42,134 nucleotides of DNA. Origin: Flavobacterium sp. Its GTDB lineage: Bacteria; Bacteroidota; Bacteroidia; Flavobacteriales; Flavobacteriaceae. The position numbers were made by a program, and so were the translations under genes. The stretch is from positions 1 to 42,134 of the forward strand of contig JASLGC010000052.1 in NCBI GenBank assembly GCA_030150335.1, read 5' to 3'. Positions 1 to 9,182 of this stretch are shown here, one piece after another. The notes under the pieces were generated by a model, which worked only from the letters and a program-made list of their open reading frames with translations, searched no databases and was not told the DNA's origin. Numbering within the stretch: position 1 is the first letter of the stretch; each line of letters opens with the position of its first letter.

Positions 1-4
1 ATTT

Positions 5-207
5 CTAAAGCGAACTTGATCTTATCGTCTTCTCAGATAGAGTTACCATTCCTTTATAGGTAAGTTGTATGAGATAAAGTAGTTTTAACACTTGTAAGCT
101 CACCTTTATATGTGATACTCTACCTTGGTTTTGAAATAAAACATCATTTTTACATTTGGATGATTGTCTTTAATATATTGTAGTATAAGCGAATAAACGT
201 TTTGAAA
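5..207 (-). pseudogene. possible decayed response-regulator (NarL/LuxR type) fragment
   Basis: No intact reading frame is present. Read on the minus strand, one frame gives a peptide containing YIKDNHPNVKMMFYF, which resembles the middle of a receiver domain (the xHPxxKVxxxT segment). After a frame change a second peptide follows, containing LTYKGMVTLSEKTIRSSSL. This looks like the recognition-helix part of a LuxR-type HTH (compare the usual LS-x-KTVRxH pattern). In a real response regulator these parts would be about 80 residues farther apart, so an internal deletion plus frameshift would be needed. The likeness is by eye only and the fragment may be chance. Confidence 0.28.
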
Positions 208-245
208 CTATATAATTAGAGTCTTTTAAAATAATTGTACAAAAA

Positions 246-275
246 GAAAGGGTGCCTTTTTAGGGCACCCTCAAC
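246..275 (-). terminator. intrinsic terminator for the OmpA/PD40 gene
   Basis: Inverted repeat GGGTGCC (250-256) and GGCACCC (264-270), followed on the minus strand by a T-rich tract (TTTCTTTTTG). It lies about 90 bases beyond the stop codon of the minus-strand OmpA-family gene. Confidence 0.75.
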
Positions 276-359
276 TTGTTTAAGCTATCAATCTTTTTTT
301 AAGTAATTTACGAAACAATCAAATTACAAGGCAACAACTTAAACGCGAACAATAAGTAA

Positions 360-2333
360 CTAAAGCTCTTTTATAATGAATTCACTACGTCTGTTTAACT
401 CATGTTCTTGATCAGAACAGTGAACTCCTTTATTACATCCATTTATCAATTGTTTATCTCCAAAGCCTCTTCCTGTTAATCGACCAGGAGCAATTCCCTG
501 TTTTACCATCCAGTTAATTGTAGCTTTTACACGGCGTTGTGACAACGCAAGGTTGTATGCACTTTTTCCTCTACTATCTGTATGTGAACGTACATCTACT
601 CTAAGCTCTGGATATTGCTTCATAACTTCAACTACTTGCATCAACTCAAAAGTTGCGTCTAAACGAATATCTGATTTGTTAAAATCAAAATAAATAGGTT
701 TTAATCGCATCTTTCTAAACAAATCATCATTAACAGAAACTACAACATCTGATTTATCTAATCCAACGTCTATTTTCTTGACATTATCTAATGAATACCC
801 TAATTCAAAAGCTAATTCTTCTGTATTGTAATTTGGCAATTCAACTTTCAATCGATATTTCGCTTCACAGCCAATCTCAGATAAACGGTAATTCCCATTT
901 GCATCTGTTTGAACTTCTTTTAAATTTTTATACAAATTGCTATATAAAGTTAGCTTAGAATCAGCTAACCCTCTTTGAGAGTCTAAATCAAACACACGTC
1001 CTTCTATAGTTTGATAACAATCTCTTTCTTTGATAAAGTAAATATCATCAGCTCCATGTCCTCCACCCCGATTTGAACTAATAAATCCTTTACGTGAATT
1101 TACATCTAAGTAAAAAGCGAAATCATCAAAGGCACTGTTAATTGGCGCACCCATATTCACAACTGTACCTAAAGTACCATCAACATTTATTTTTACTTGA
1201 TATACATCTAAGCCTCCATAACCAGGTCGTCCATCAGATGAAAAATATAGAATATTATCTTTTGATATATATGGAAATGATTCACGCCCTTCCGTATTAA
1301 TATTTGCACCTAAGTTTTCAACATCTCCAAACTTACCATCATCATAGATAGCAACCCTAAAAATATCTGACTGCCCAATTGTTCCTTTGCGATCCGATGC
1401 GAAATACATCCAATTGCCATCTGGTGTTAAAGCAGGATGAGCGGTATTGAAATCATCCGAGTTAAACGGTAATTCCAAAACCTGTCCCCACTGCTCATCC
1501 GCTTGTTTTGTTGCTTTGTAAATCTTTAATAATGAATTATCCTTTTCATTATATTTCTTATTCCCTTTTGTAGAAGCATTATTTCTTGTAAAATACATTG
1601 TCTGCCCATCAGCTGTAAATACTGCTGTTGCATCGTTAACAAATTTTCCATCAACCTCTTTTGAAAACAACTTAGGCTCAGTGAAACTGCCTTCTTGACC
1701 AATAGTTGTCTCATATAAGCTTGTGTAATGTTCATTTGTCCACTCGTGTACCTTATTACCTTTATCTTCAGTTTCTCTCGATGAAGTAAATATTAATTTA
1801 TTTCCTAATAATGTTCCTCCATAATCTGAGAACCCACTATTAATTGCTAAACTTTGAACCTCATAACGTTGAGGTATTTTATCTAAATCCTGTAAATAAG
1901 TGTCTTTAGTTGCTTGAAATAATCTTGCTCTTGAATCTGTCTGTTCGATGTTTGCAAATCGCTCTAACATCTTATCAGATTCTTGTATTTTACCAACGGC
2001 TTTCAATGTTTGTGCATAGCGATAATAGTACTCAGACGGTATTTTATTCACGTCTTTGCCTTTGTATTCTCCTTCAAATAGCTCAGAATACCATTTATTA
2101 GCTTCGACAAACTTTCCAGTGAAATAGTATGAATCTCCTAACTTTTCCAATACTGAACTATTCGCTTTTCCATTTTCTACAATCTTCTCATATACTTTAA
2201 TTGCATCAACAAAAGCAAAGCTTTCAAACTCTTGATTAGCTTTTTTCTCTTTTCGTATCTGGGCATGGCTTGTTATCCCCATCCCAAACAAAATAAGTGT
2301 AAGTACACCTAATTTTAATAATTGCTTTTTCAT
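360..2333 (-). CDS. OmpA family protein with TPR, PD40 propeller and CRD (PorE-like)
   Basis: 657 aa. A signal peptide covers residues 1-24 (cleavage after SHA). Next come TPR-like helices (about 30-150), a PD40/WD40-type beta-propeller (about 160-440, with repeated ALTPDGNWMYFASDR-like blades), a carboxypeptidase-regulatory-like beta-sandwich (about 445-530) and a C-terminal OmpA peptidoglycan-binding domain (about 545-657, with IYFDFNKSDIR and SQRRVKATINWMVKQGI). This order matches PorE of the type IX secretion system and its many flavobacterial paralogues, which anchor outer-membrane complexes to peptidoglycan. Most paralogues sit next to a PorP/SprF-like beta-barrel gene. None is visible here: 1.2 kb upstream is gene-free. 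The partner is therefore unknown. The start is ATG with an AAAGGAAAG stretch just before it. Confidence 0.9.
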   Translation of the reverse strand: MKKQLLKLGVLTLILFGMGITSHAQIRKEKKANQEFESFAFVDAIKVYEKIVENGKANSSVLEKLGDSYYFTGKFVEANKWYSELFEGEYKGKDVNKIPSEYYYRYAQTLKAVGKIQESDKMLERFANIEQTDSRARLFQATKDTYLQDLDKIPQRYEVQSLAINSGFSDYGGTLLGNKLIFTSSRETEDKGNKVHEWTNEHYTSLYETTIGQEGSFTEPKLFSKEVDGKFVNDATAVFTADGQTMYFTRNNASTKGNKKYNEKDNSLLKIYKATKQADEQWGQVLELPFNSDDFNTAHPALTPDGNWMYFASDRKGTIGQSDIFRVAIYDDGKFGDVENLGANINTEGRESFPYISKDNILYFSSDGRPGYGGLDVYQVKINVDGTLGTVVNMGAPINSAFDDFAFYLDVNSRKGFISSNRGGGHGADDIYFIKERDCYQTIEGRVFDLDSQRGLADSKLTLYSNLYKNLKEVQTDANGNYRLSEIGCEAKYRLKVELPNYNTEELAFELGYSLDNVKKIDVGLDKSDVVVSVNDDLFRKMRLKPIYFDFNKSDIRLDATFELMQVVEVMKQYPELRVDVRSHTDSRGKSAYNLALSQRRVKATINWMVKQGIAPGRLTGRGFGDKQLINGCNKGVHCSDQEHELNRRSEFIIKEL

Positions 2334-3557
2334 ACTTTCCTTTTAGAAAAACCTTGGAGAACAAACTCCTTGATTGTTGTTAAATAAGTTCAATCGCATG
2401 AAGATATCATGAGAGCTTAAATTGTTCTATGATAAACTTGAAGTATCTGTACACTAACTATTTTGAGAAATACCTAAAATGACTAAACAAATGCTTAGCT
2501 CACTGTTTCAAATTAAATTTATTATTACATACCAATAATTCTCTTAACTTTAGATAGCTTCCTCTCTTTGATTATATTGATTAGTCTGAGGTGAACTTAA
2601 TCCATCTTTTTAAATAGTCATTTACTTACCTCAACAAATCTTGAAAATGAAAACACCTCATTATCAACTATTCTCTATTAATTATATGTAACAAATTTTG
2701 AGTTTTTCAGACACCTGATTGTACTTAACTATTAGTATTTACTACAGCTAAATATTTGAAACAACTGGAAATATGATATACTTATGAAAAAACTACTAAA
2801 ATGAAAGGAACTTTATTAATTACTAATTTTAAAAATATTTCATGATAAAATAATTAAAGCTATAGAGTCACATAATAATTATAGTTTCACACACTTTTTG
2901 ACACAAATCTTACACATTATGACACTCCTAAATGCAATTCTTACAGTAGAAATATCATTATAAAATACTTCTTTTTTTAAAATCAGTAGATAGAACTAAC
3001 CTATCCTATAATATGTGACTTATTGCATAAGACGAGTAGCTATTTCTACTGCTATTCTGCCTTTATTAAAAACTACAAAAAAACTCTTGAATTTGTAATA
3101 GATAAATAACCTATAAACGAAATATTATCAAGTATGTACAATTAGTTTACCATATAGAATAACTACTTTGCTTACTTCCATACAATAAAATAAAACAGGA
3201 GAAACCAGCTATCCCCACTCCCCTTCACATTCAATTTAAGGCACCTATTCGTTTAAAAAGAATCTAATAAGCAATATATCAATTACTTAAAAAAAACAAG
3301 ACAGCAAAACTATTTACCATATAAAGCTATTTTTATGAAATTCTTAAAAAATAGTAAAAATTCAGAAAGATTAACCTAAAAATAGCCTATTGCGAAGTGC
3401 TACAATTGTGAATAATACAATAATTAACCCACAAAATAACGCTATCAATAAGTAATACCCGAAATAATAATTAAATAATCGCTCACAATTATTGCTTTTT
3501 AAAAAAAAATCTATACATTTCGAATCCTAACAAAACAACTAACTAACCATACTAATT
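2334..3557. other. gene-free AT-rich interval
   Basis: About 1.2 kb between divergent genes. Base composition is strongly AT-biased. Stop codons are frequent in all frames and no coding frame above about 20 codons looks real. I see no tRNA cloverleaf, no strong terminator hairpin and no clear direct-repeat array. It presumably holds the promoters of the flanking OmpA gene and the AraC-like gene; a weak TACATTTC resembling a -7 box lies shortly before the latter. Confidence 0.5.
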
Positions 3558-4415
3558 ATGAAACTTGAACTTTTTGAAGAGGTCTCAGATACCTTGGCAA
3601 AATTTATCAAAGAATTTGTCGATATACCAAGTAGTGCAAATAAATATAGCATTGCTTGGCAAAGATTTCATTACAACTTTTTTAAATCGATGACAACCAG
3701 CCTTTTTGAATCAATGCTACATTTGAATTACGCCACAATTCTAAATCACAAGCAAGATATTCAGTATGCACAGGCTTTTAGTATGGTTGTGGATAGTAAT
3801 TACAATATTATCAATACGATTGACTTTGAATCTATTGATGAAGTTACCAAATACAATGTAATGGATGTGGTTATTGCAGAATGTAAAAGCCAACGCGACC
3901 ATTGGCAAGAAAATCAATACCATTTTATTAAATTCAACTGTTTAAATAGAACTAATAAGCTATGTACAATCAGTGGAACTGTTTTAAAAGATTTTCAAAA
4001 CAACAAGTTTATCTTCAACTTATTCTATATCAATATAAAAACTAATCTAAATGATGTTCATTTGGAAATAGACTTTTATATGAAAGATAAAAGTAAATAT
4101 AACGAGATATATCAACAGCTAATCACAAGTAATTCATTATCAGAAAAAGAGCTAAAAGAGCTTTTATACCAAAAAGGAGTATCTGAAAGTACTTTTAAAG
4201 AAGATTTTATGTACTTTTATGGTGATAATTTTTGGGATTATTACAATAAAGAAAGATATATAAGAGGATTACAATTATTGTTTTTCACAAAAGATTCTTT
4301 ATACGAAATAGCAACGCAATGTGGATTTGAATCTATTAAGCCTATGTATGTTAAGTACATTAGAGCTAATCACTTAAAGAAACATTCGCTAATACGCTAT
4401 TCTAACATTATGTAA
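3558..4415 (+). CDS. protein with degenerate AraC-type HTH at the C-terminus
   Basis: 285 aa, soluble, no signal peptide. Residues 1-185 match no family I recognise. The segment from about 186 onward contains a helical stretch and then the pattern RYIRGLQLLFFTKDSLYEIATQCGFESIKPMYVKY. This fits the second half of an AraC/XylS DNA-binding domain (RLxxAxxLL....IxxIAxxxGFxxxxxFxRxF), but the final F-R-x-F/GxTPxxYR part is altered (MYVKYIRANHLKKHS). A divergent or degenerate transcription factor is the best guess. The gene stands alone and ends at a strong shared terminator with the convergent aminopeptidase gene. Confidence 0.6.
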   Translation: MKLELFEEVSDTLAKFIKEFVDIPSSANKYSIAWQRFHYNFFKSMTTSLFESMLHLNYATILNHKQDIQYAQAFSMVVDSNYNIINTIDFESIDEVTKYNVMDVVIAECKSQRDHWQENQYHFIKFNCLNRTNKLCTISGTVLKDFQNNKFIFNLFYINIKTNLNDVHLEIDFYMKDKSKYNEIYQQLITSNSLSEKELKELLYQKGVSESTFKEDFMYFYGDNFWDYYNKERYIRGLQLLFFTKDSLYEIATQCGFESIKPMYVKYIRANHLKKHSLIRYSNIM

Positions 4416-4503
4416 ACACCTACAATAAATATTATATAGAATAATTAACTTACGACTAACTAATTATTTTAAAAACGCTTAATTTCTCGCTTAATTAAAT
4501 CAA

Positions 4504-4541
4504 AAAAGGGCGATACATCACCAAATGTATCACCCTTTTAT
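4504..4541. terminator. bidirectional terminator
   Basis: Hairpin with arms GGGCGATACAT (4508-4518) and ATGTATCACCC (4525-4535, one mismatch), flanked by an A-run on the left and a T-run on the right. It serves the convergent AraC-like and aminopeptidase genes. Confidence 0.8.
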
Positions 4542-4563
4542 TTTATCTAAACTTATCTAATTC

Positions 4564-6342
4564 TTAGATAGCTTTTGTTTTCTCTTTTAACCAAGCTGCT
4601 TCCTCTGCAGATAATTTAGAAGAAATAGAGTCATAAACCCATTGGTTATAGTTATTTAACCAATCGATGTGCTCTTTTCCTAATAATGATTTTTCTACTA
4701 AATCTGTTGCAATATAACAGATAGTCAACGTTTCGAAGTCCATAAAGTCTCCAAATTGATTAGAAGCTAAGTCTTTTGACAATACTAAGTTCTCAATACG
4801 GATACCGTGTTTTCCTTCTCTATATAATCCTGGTTCAATAGAAGTAATCATTCCAGGTTCAATAGCAATATCCGTTGCAGTACCATTAAATACTTGTGGT
4901 CCTTCGTGTACATTCAAAAAGAAACCTACTCCGTGACCTGTACCATGTCCATAATTACGCATTGTAGCCCAAATAGGACGACGAGTAATTGCATCAATCT
5001 GATATCCTCTTGTTCCTTTCGCATAAATAGCCATCGAACCTTCTATTGTTCCTTTTAAAACAATTGTATAATCTTCTTTCTCTTCTTGCGTTGGTGTACC
5101 TAACGCTACTACACGCGTAATATCAGTTGTTCCTGTTTCATACTGTCCACCTGAATCTACTAATAACAAACCAGTTGTTTCTAATTTGTAGTTACTATGC
5201 TCTTCTGCTTTATAGTGAGGTAACGCTCCGTGGTCTTTATACCCAGCAATCGTATCAAAGCTAATATCTTTAAAACCTGGTTGTTCAGCGCGAAGTCCTC
5301 TCAAATGGTCAGCGATATTCATCTCTGTTAACTCTCCTTTTGCAACGTTCTCTTCAATCCATTTAAAGAATTTAGTCAACGCTACTCCATCATTAACCAT
5401 CGCATGTCTTTCGTGGTTAATCTCTACGTCATTCTTCACTGTCTTTAATAATGTAGAAGGATTCATATCCTCGATGATTTTCACTCCATCAGCAACAGAA
5501 TCGTAAGTAGCAAAACAAGTACGCTTAGGGTCTAATAGAATAACTTCATCTTTACCTAATGCTTGTAAGAAAGCTTTTACCTCTTCATAAGGTTTGATAG
5601 TAATTCCATAGCTCTCTAATTCAGCTCTTGTTGCAGCTTCAAGCTTCACTGCCTCTATAAACAAAATTACTTGTTTTTGATCAACGAAAGCGAACCCTAA
5701 AGTTACAGGATTACACTTAACATCAGTTCCTCTTATATTTAATAACCATGCTAAATCATCTAATGAAGAAACTAAATGTGCTGTTGCTCTCTTTTGTTTC
5801 AACGCTTTACGAACTGCATCAATTTTATCAACTGTCGATTGTCCAGTTGTAGATACAGGTAATGTATATGCTTTTTCTGTTGGTAAAGCTGGTCTTCCTT
5901 TCCATACTGGGTCAAGTAAATCTACATGCCCATTTACCTTAATACCAAGTGGAGATAAGATACTGTTTACAGAGTTTGCAACTGCTAATGAAGCAAGGTT
6001 ACCATCAAAAGCTACCGTAGCTCCTTCTGCCAGTTTCTCTCCTAACCATGTTACATATTCTGGTGCATGCTGTACTTTCAACTTAACTAATTCAAAACCA
6101 GAACCAGCTAATTGCTCATTCGCTTGTACGAAATAACGAGAGTCTGTCCATAATCCTGCGAAATCTTGTGTAATAACAAGTGTTCCTGCAGAACCTGTAA
6201 ATCCAGAAGTCCAAGCAATACATTTATAAAAATCAGGTAGGTATTCACTAATATGTGGGTCAGATGAAGGGATAATATATCCGTCAATTCCCTTTTCTTT
6301 CATTAAGAAACGGATCTCTGATAACTTTTCTAAATTTGTCAT
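4564..6342 (-). CDS. Xaa-Pro aminopeptidase (M24B family)
   Basis: 592 aa cytosolic metallopeptidase that removes N-terminal residues preceding proline. It has the three-part layout of the long aminopeptidase P family: a creatinase-N domain (about 5-140), a second creatinase-N-like domain (about 170-300), a pita-bread M24 catalytic domain (about 310-525) and the C-terminal extension (525-592). The five metal ligands are all visible: D396 (LVDSGG), D407 (TTDITR), H470 (GTGHGVG), E503 (SIEPGLY) and E517 (IRIEN). The gene is a single unit, flanked by terminators on both sides. Confidence 0.95.
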   Translation of the reverse strand: MTNLEKLSEIRFLMKEKGIDGYIIPSSDPHISEYLPDFYKCIAWTSGFTGSAGTLVITQDFAGLWTDSRYFVQANEQLAGSGFELVKLKVQHAPEYVTWLGEKLAEGATVAFDGNLASLAVANSVNSILSPLGIKVNGHVDLLDPVWKGRPALPTEKAYTLPVSTTGQSTVDKIDAVRKALKQKRATAHLVSSLDDLAWLLNIRGTDVKCNPVTLGFAFVDQKQVILFIEAVKLEAATRAELESYGITIKPYEEVKAFLQALGKDEVILLDPKRTCFATYDSVADGVKIIEDMNPSTLLKTVKNDVEINHERHAMVNDGVALTKFFKWIEENVAKGELTEMNIADHLRGLRAEQPGFKDISFDTIAGYKDHGALPHYKAEEHSNYKLETTGLLLVDSGGQYETGTTDITRVVALGTPTQEEKEDYTIVLKGTIEGSMAIYAKGTRGYQIDAITRRPIWATMRNYGHGTGHGVGFFLNVHEGPQVFNGTATDIAIEPGMITSIEPGLYREGKHGIRIENLVLSKDLASNQFGDFMDFETLTICYIATDLVEKSLLGKEHIDWLNNYNQWVYDSISSKLSAEEAAWLKEKTKAI

Positions 6343-6499
6343 TTTTTCAATAAGTTTTTCAAGCTAAAGGTACAAAATGACGATTACTATTAGAAGATAT
6401 TTTTGTTAAAAAGCCCTTTAAAACTATCCTCAAGCTAATACTTCCCTTAATAATCACATTTTCAACCCTCTCAATTCTCAATACAAACAGCCAGACACA

Positions 6500-6530
6500 A
6501 AAAAAGCTAACTTAAACAAGTTAGCTTTCA
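6500..6530 (-). terminator. intrinsic terminator
   Basis: Perfect arms AAGCTAACTT (6504-6513) and AAGTTAGCTT (6518-6527) with a 4-base loop. A T-run follows on the minus strand. It ends the transcript of the secreted 373-aa protein. Confidence 0.8.
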
Positions 6531-6555
6531 CATTATTATATGACTATTGTCGCTT

Positions 6556-7677
6556 TTATTTCAAAGTAAATAACGCTTTCTTATCACCTGACAATTCTAA
6601 GATATGCGTAGATAACAATTTCTCAAAAGAAAAGTCCTTCAACGCTACATCTCTTCTAAATAACTCTGGATTATTCGCTAATGCCACTAACGCATCAAAG
6701 AATAAACTATCCTTTTCAATTGAATCATCTAAAACCACTCTTGCCCTAAGAACTTTCTTATTAGAATTCTTGATGTAATCAAATAAATATTGATTTGGCT
6801 GACTCCAATTATTTGGAGCAAAGTTCTCAAAGTAGATATCAGAAATAGACTTACCTTTCTCTGTACGTGCTGTGATGCGCTTTCTATCAAAACCAACATT
6901 CAAAATCACAGCATTATTTACAAAGCCTCCTTTCAACTGACCATCTACCACAGTAAAACTCTGTTCGTACACCGTAATATCATGTTCTTTTTTCTCTAAA
7001 TACAAATAATGCAATGCACCTTGAGCATCTCCTATTTTAAATAACAACTGCTCTGTTCCAACTACCTGGTTATTCAAGCGAATCAATTCCCCTTGTCTTC
7101 CTTCAAAATCTACTATAGACTTCTCTACGCCATCATTCCATTTCTTCCACGTATTACCTACATAACTCTCTTTACTTGGCAATATATCACCTTCTTCAAG
7201 ATCATAAAACATATCTCTTACATCCTCATTCTTCTCTATTTCAGCTCTTACATAGGTATAAAAGTGGCTATCAGAATCAGAAACATAGCGATATAATGGT
7301 TGCTCATCATTGTAATACACAAAGCTAAAGTCATTCGCGACTAAAGGCTCTAACACCACCCCTTGAGAAAGTTTATCTGCTTTATATATTGCTGTTATAG
7401 TAGCAACGCTATCATTCACGGCTACAAACGGCTGCAACATTTCATCGTGTTGACTAATAAATTGCAAGTTATTATACATAGTTTTAGCTGATTTAGGAAA
7501 AGAAACCACCTTCTCCTCAATCGCTAAGCTATCATTTACTACACAACTTTTCACATCATACTCCTTATTGAAAAACAACACTTTATCGTTTTTGCAATTA
7601 TCAACAGAATCCACAATCTCTTGAGCCTGTACTGAAGCAGTTAATGTAAGTAAATATAGTAAGGTTATCTTTTTCAT
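6556..7677 (-). CDS. secreted protein of unknown function
   Basis: 373 aa. The N-terminus MKKITLLYLLTLTASVQAQE is a clear signal peptide with cleavage after AQA/Q, so the protein is exported to the periplasm or outer membrane. No lipobox cysteine follows. The rest is soluble, rich in short beta-type segments and acidic. I do not recognise a family and see no enzyme motif, transmembrane segment or T9SS-type C-terminal signal. It stands alone with its own terminator. Confidence 0.75.
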   Translation of the reverse strand: MKKITLLYLLTLTASVQAQEIVDSVDNCKNDKVLFFNKEYDVKSCVVNDSLAIEEKVVSFPKSAKTMYNNLQFISQHDEMLQPFVAVNDSVATITAIYKADKLSQGVVLEPLVANDFSFVYYNDEQPLYRYVSDSDSHFYTYVRAEIEKNEDVRDMFYDLEEGDILPSKESYVGNTWKKWNDGVEKSIVDFEGRQGELIRLNNQVVGTEQLLFKIGDAQGALHYLYLEKKEHDITVYEQSFTVVDGQLKGGFVNNAVILNVGFDRKRITARTEKGKSISDIYFENFAPNNWSQPNQYLFDYIKNSNKKVLRARVVLDDSIEKDSLFFDALVALANNPELFRRDVALKDFSFEKLLSTHILELSGDKKALFTLK

Positions 7678-7900
7678 ATTAATTCTTTTAAATAACGAAA
7701 TTCGCTATTGTTTTACTAACTGTAGTATTTAATAATTTTACTTAAAACTCATCAAGAGTCCTACTTAGTTAGACGTCTTTATTCAAAATTACGAATTTCA
7801 AATTAAAGTACTCTCAAATTTAGTTTCCTAAACCATTTAAATCACCAAACATTCTAAGAGGAATAGCATAATAAATCAATTTATCAGCCATTTACTCCAC

Positions 7901-8251
7901 TTATTTAAACAAATTCATAATCGAATACAATACTTTCTCTAAAAACGTAGCTGATTTGCTTTTAATATACTGTTGTTCATACAAGCACTTCTTCAAAGCA
8001 CGTTCTACTTTCTCTTTTTCCAAACAGAAACTTGACTCGTCAATTGCAAATTGAGTATAATCAACCTCATTAATGATAATAAAAGAATCACTCGTATGCA
8101 GATAATTAGACTCTATAAATGTTTTCACTTCAGAAACCCACGAGTAAAAGCGGTGACTTAAATTATCGTCATTTGATTGAATGCTACCAAAACACAAATC
8201 AAACACATACGCCTCACCTTCTCTTAACAAAGAGACAATCTTGTATTCCAT
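7901..8251 (-). CDS. small protein of unknown function
   Basis: 116 aa, predicted soluble, no signal peptide. Two Cys (in DLCFGS and SSFCLEK) and a C-terminal amphipathic helix (FLEKVLYSIMNLFK) stand out; the helix could touch membrane. No family recognised. It begins 29 bases after the sterol-desaturase-family gene on the same strand, so the two are probably cotranscribed. Confidence 0.65.
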   Translation of the reverse strand: MEYKIVSLLREGEAYVFDLCFGSIQSNDDNLSHRFYSWVSEVKTFIESNYLHTSDSFIIINEVDYTQFAIDESSFCLEKEKVERALKKCLYEQQYIKSKSATFLEKVLYSIMNLFK

Positions 8252-8280
8252 TTCTATTAAATATAAAAGATGTAGTTATT

Positions 8281-8994
8281 TTAATTTTCAGTCCTATAGG
8301 TCTTAAATAGCTTATCCCAAAACAAGGTATAAAACCCATAATTACAATTAGGATATTGATGGTGCCTATTGTGAAATAAGCTCAAGCAAAACACTTTACT
8401 TATCCATAGCTTCATTCCACTATCGTTAAGTATTCCTTGATTTAAATGACCTATAGTTCCCCAAATAAGGTTTATTATTAAATAAACCGCTATTGCCCAC
8501 ATATTAAACGAATACAGCATTAACACAATAATGAACAACAAGCCAAAGCCGATTGCTTCAACTGGGTGCAATACAAACAAACTAAGTGCATTGACGCTGG
8601 CATGCTCATGATGTTTTCTATGAACTTGCTTATATAATAAAGGCAAATGCGCTACACGATGGAAGATGTACATTAAAAAATCCATTGCCACAACTAATAC
8701 AATTACTTGAGATAAAATAGTTAACAATGAACCAGAAGCTATTACCTTAATAATCCCTATTTCCCACAAAAACTCTCCTAAAATAAAGACTGCAGCATTA
8801 CAGACTAATACCACAAAAGACAAGATTATATCACTCTTTGTAATAGCTTGCTTTTTTGTTTGGATTAATGCTTGTGTCGAGAATTTAGAAACAATAGTGT
8901 ACAAAATGATAGAACTTGAAAACAGCAATACATTTATAAGTAAGCTCAAAACTAATAAGCGCGGTAACGACAGCTGCGAAAGGATTTCTAACAT
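8281..8994 (-). CDS. sterol desaturase / fatty acid hydroxylase family membrane protein
   Basis: 237 aa integral membrane di-iron enzyme. Hydrophobic helices lie near 12-35, 57-75, 85-110, 145-180. The histidine boxes of the fatty-acid-hydroxylase superfamily are intact: HRVAH (112-116), HRKHH (125-129), H143, H182 and HNRHH (208-212). Family members hydroxylate or desaturate lipids, for example carotenoids or fatty acyl chains. The substrate cannot be read from the sequence. No carotenoid or lipid genes adjoin it; the only likely operon partner is the 116-aa unknown downstream. Confidence 0.88.
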   Translation of the reverse strand: MLEILSQLSLPRLLVLSLLINVLLFSSSIILYTIVSKFSTQALIQTKKQAITKSDIILSFVVLVCNAAVFILGEFLWEIGIIKVIASGSLLTILSQVIVLVVAMDFLMYIFHRVAHLPLLYKQVHRKHHEHASVNALSLFVLHPVEAIGFGLLFIIVLMLYSFNMWAIAVYLIINLIWGTIGHLNQGILNDSGMKLWISKVFCLSLFHNRHHQYPNCNYGFYTLFWDKLFKTYRTEN

Positions 8995-9130
8995 CTATAT
9001 TTATCAAGAATTTAATGTAAAAACAAACTTACGAAAAGTACATTAAAAAATGTAGTTTCCACCATAATAAACTAACGCTAAGAAGAATGACAATTTACCC
9101 CACCTATTAACTTTACTCCTTTAGCAAAAA

Positions 9131-9154
9131 AAAAGATGGCCATTAGCCATCTTA
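9131..9154 (-). terminator. intrinsic terminator
   Basis: Arms AAGATGGC (9133-9140) and GCCATCTT (9146-9153), with a long T-run following on the minus strand. It lies 30 bases past the S41 peptidase stop codon. Confidence 0.85.
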
Positions 9155-9182
9155 CTTTAATCAATATACACTCAAATGCGTA

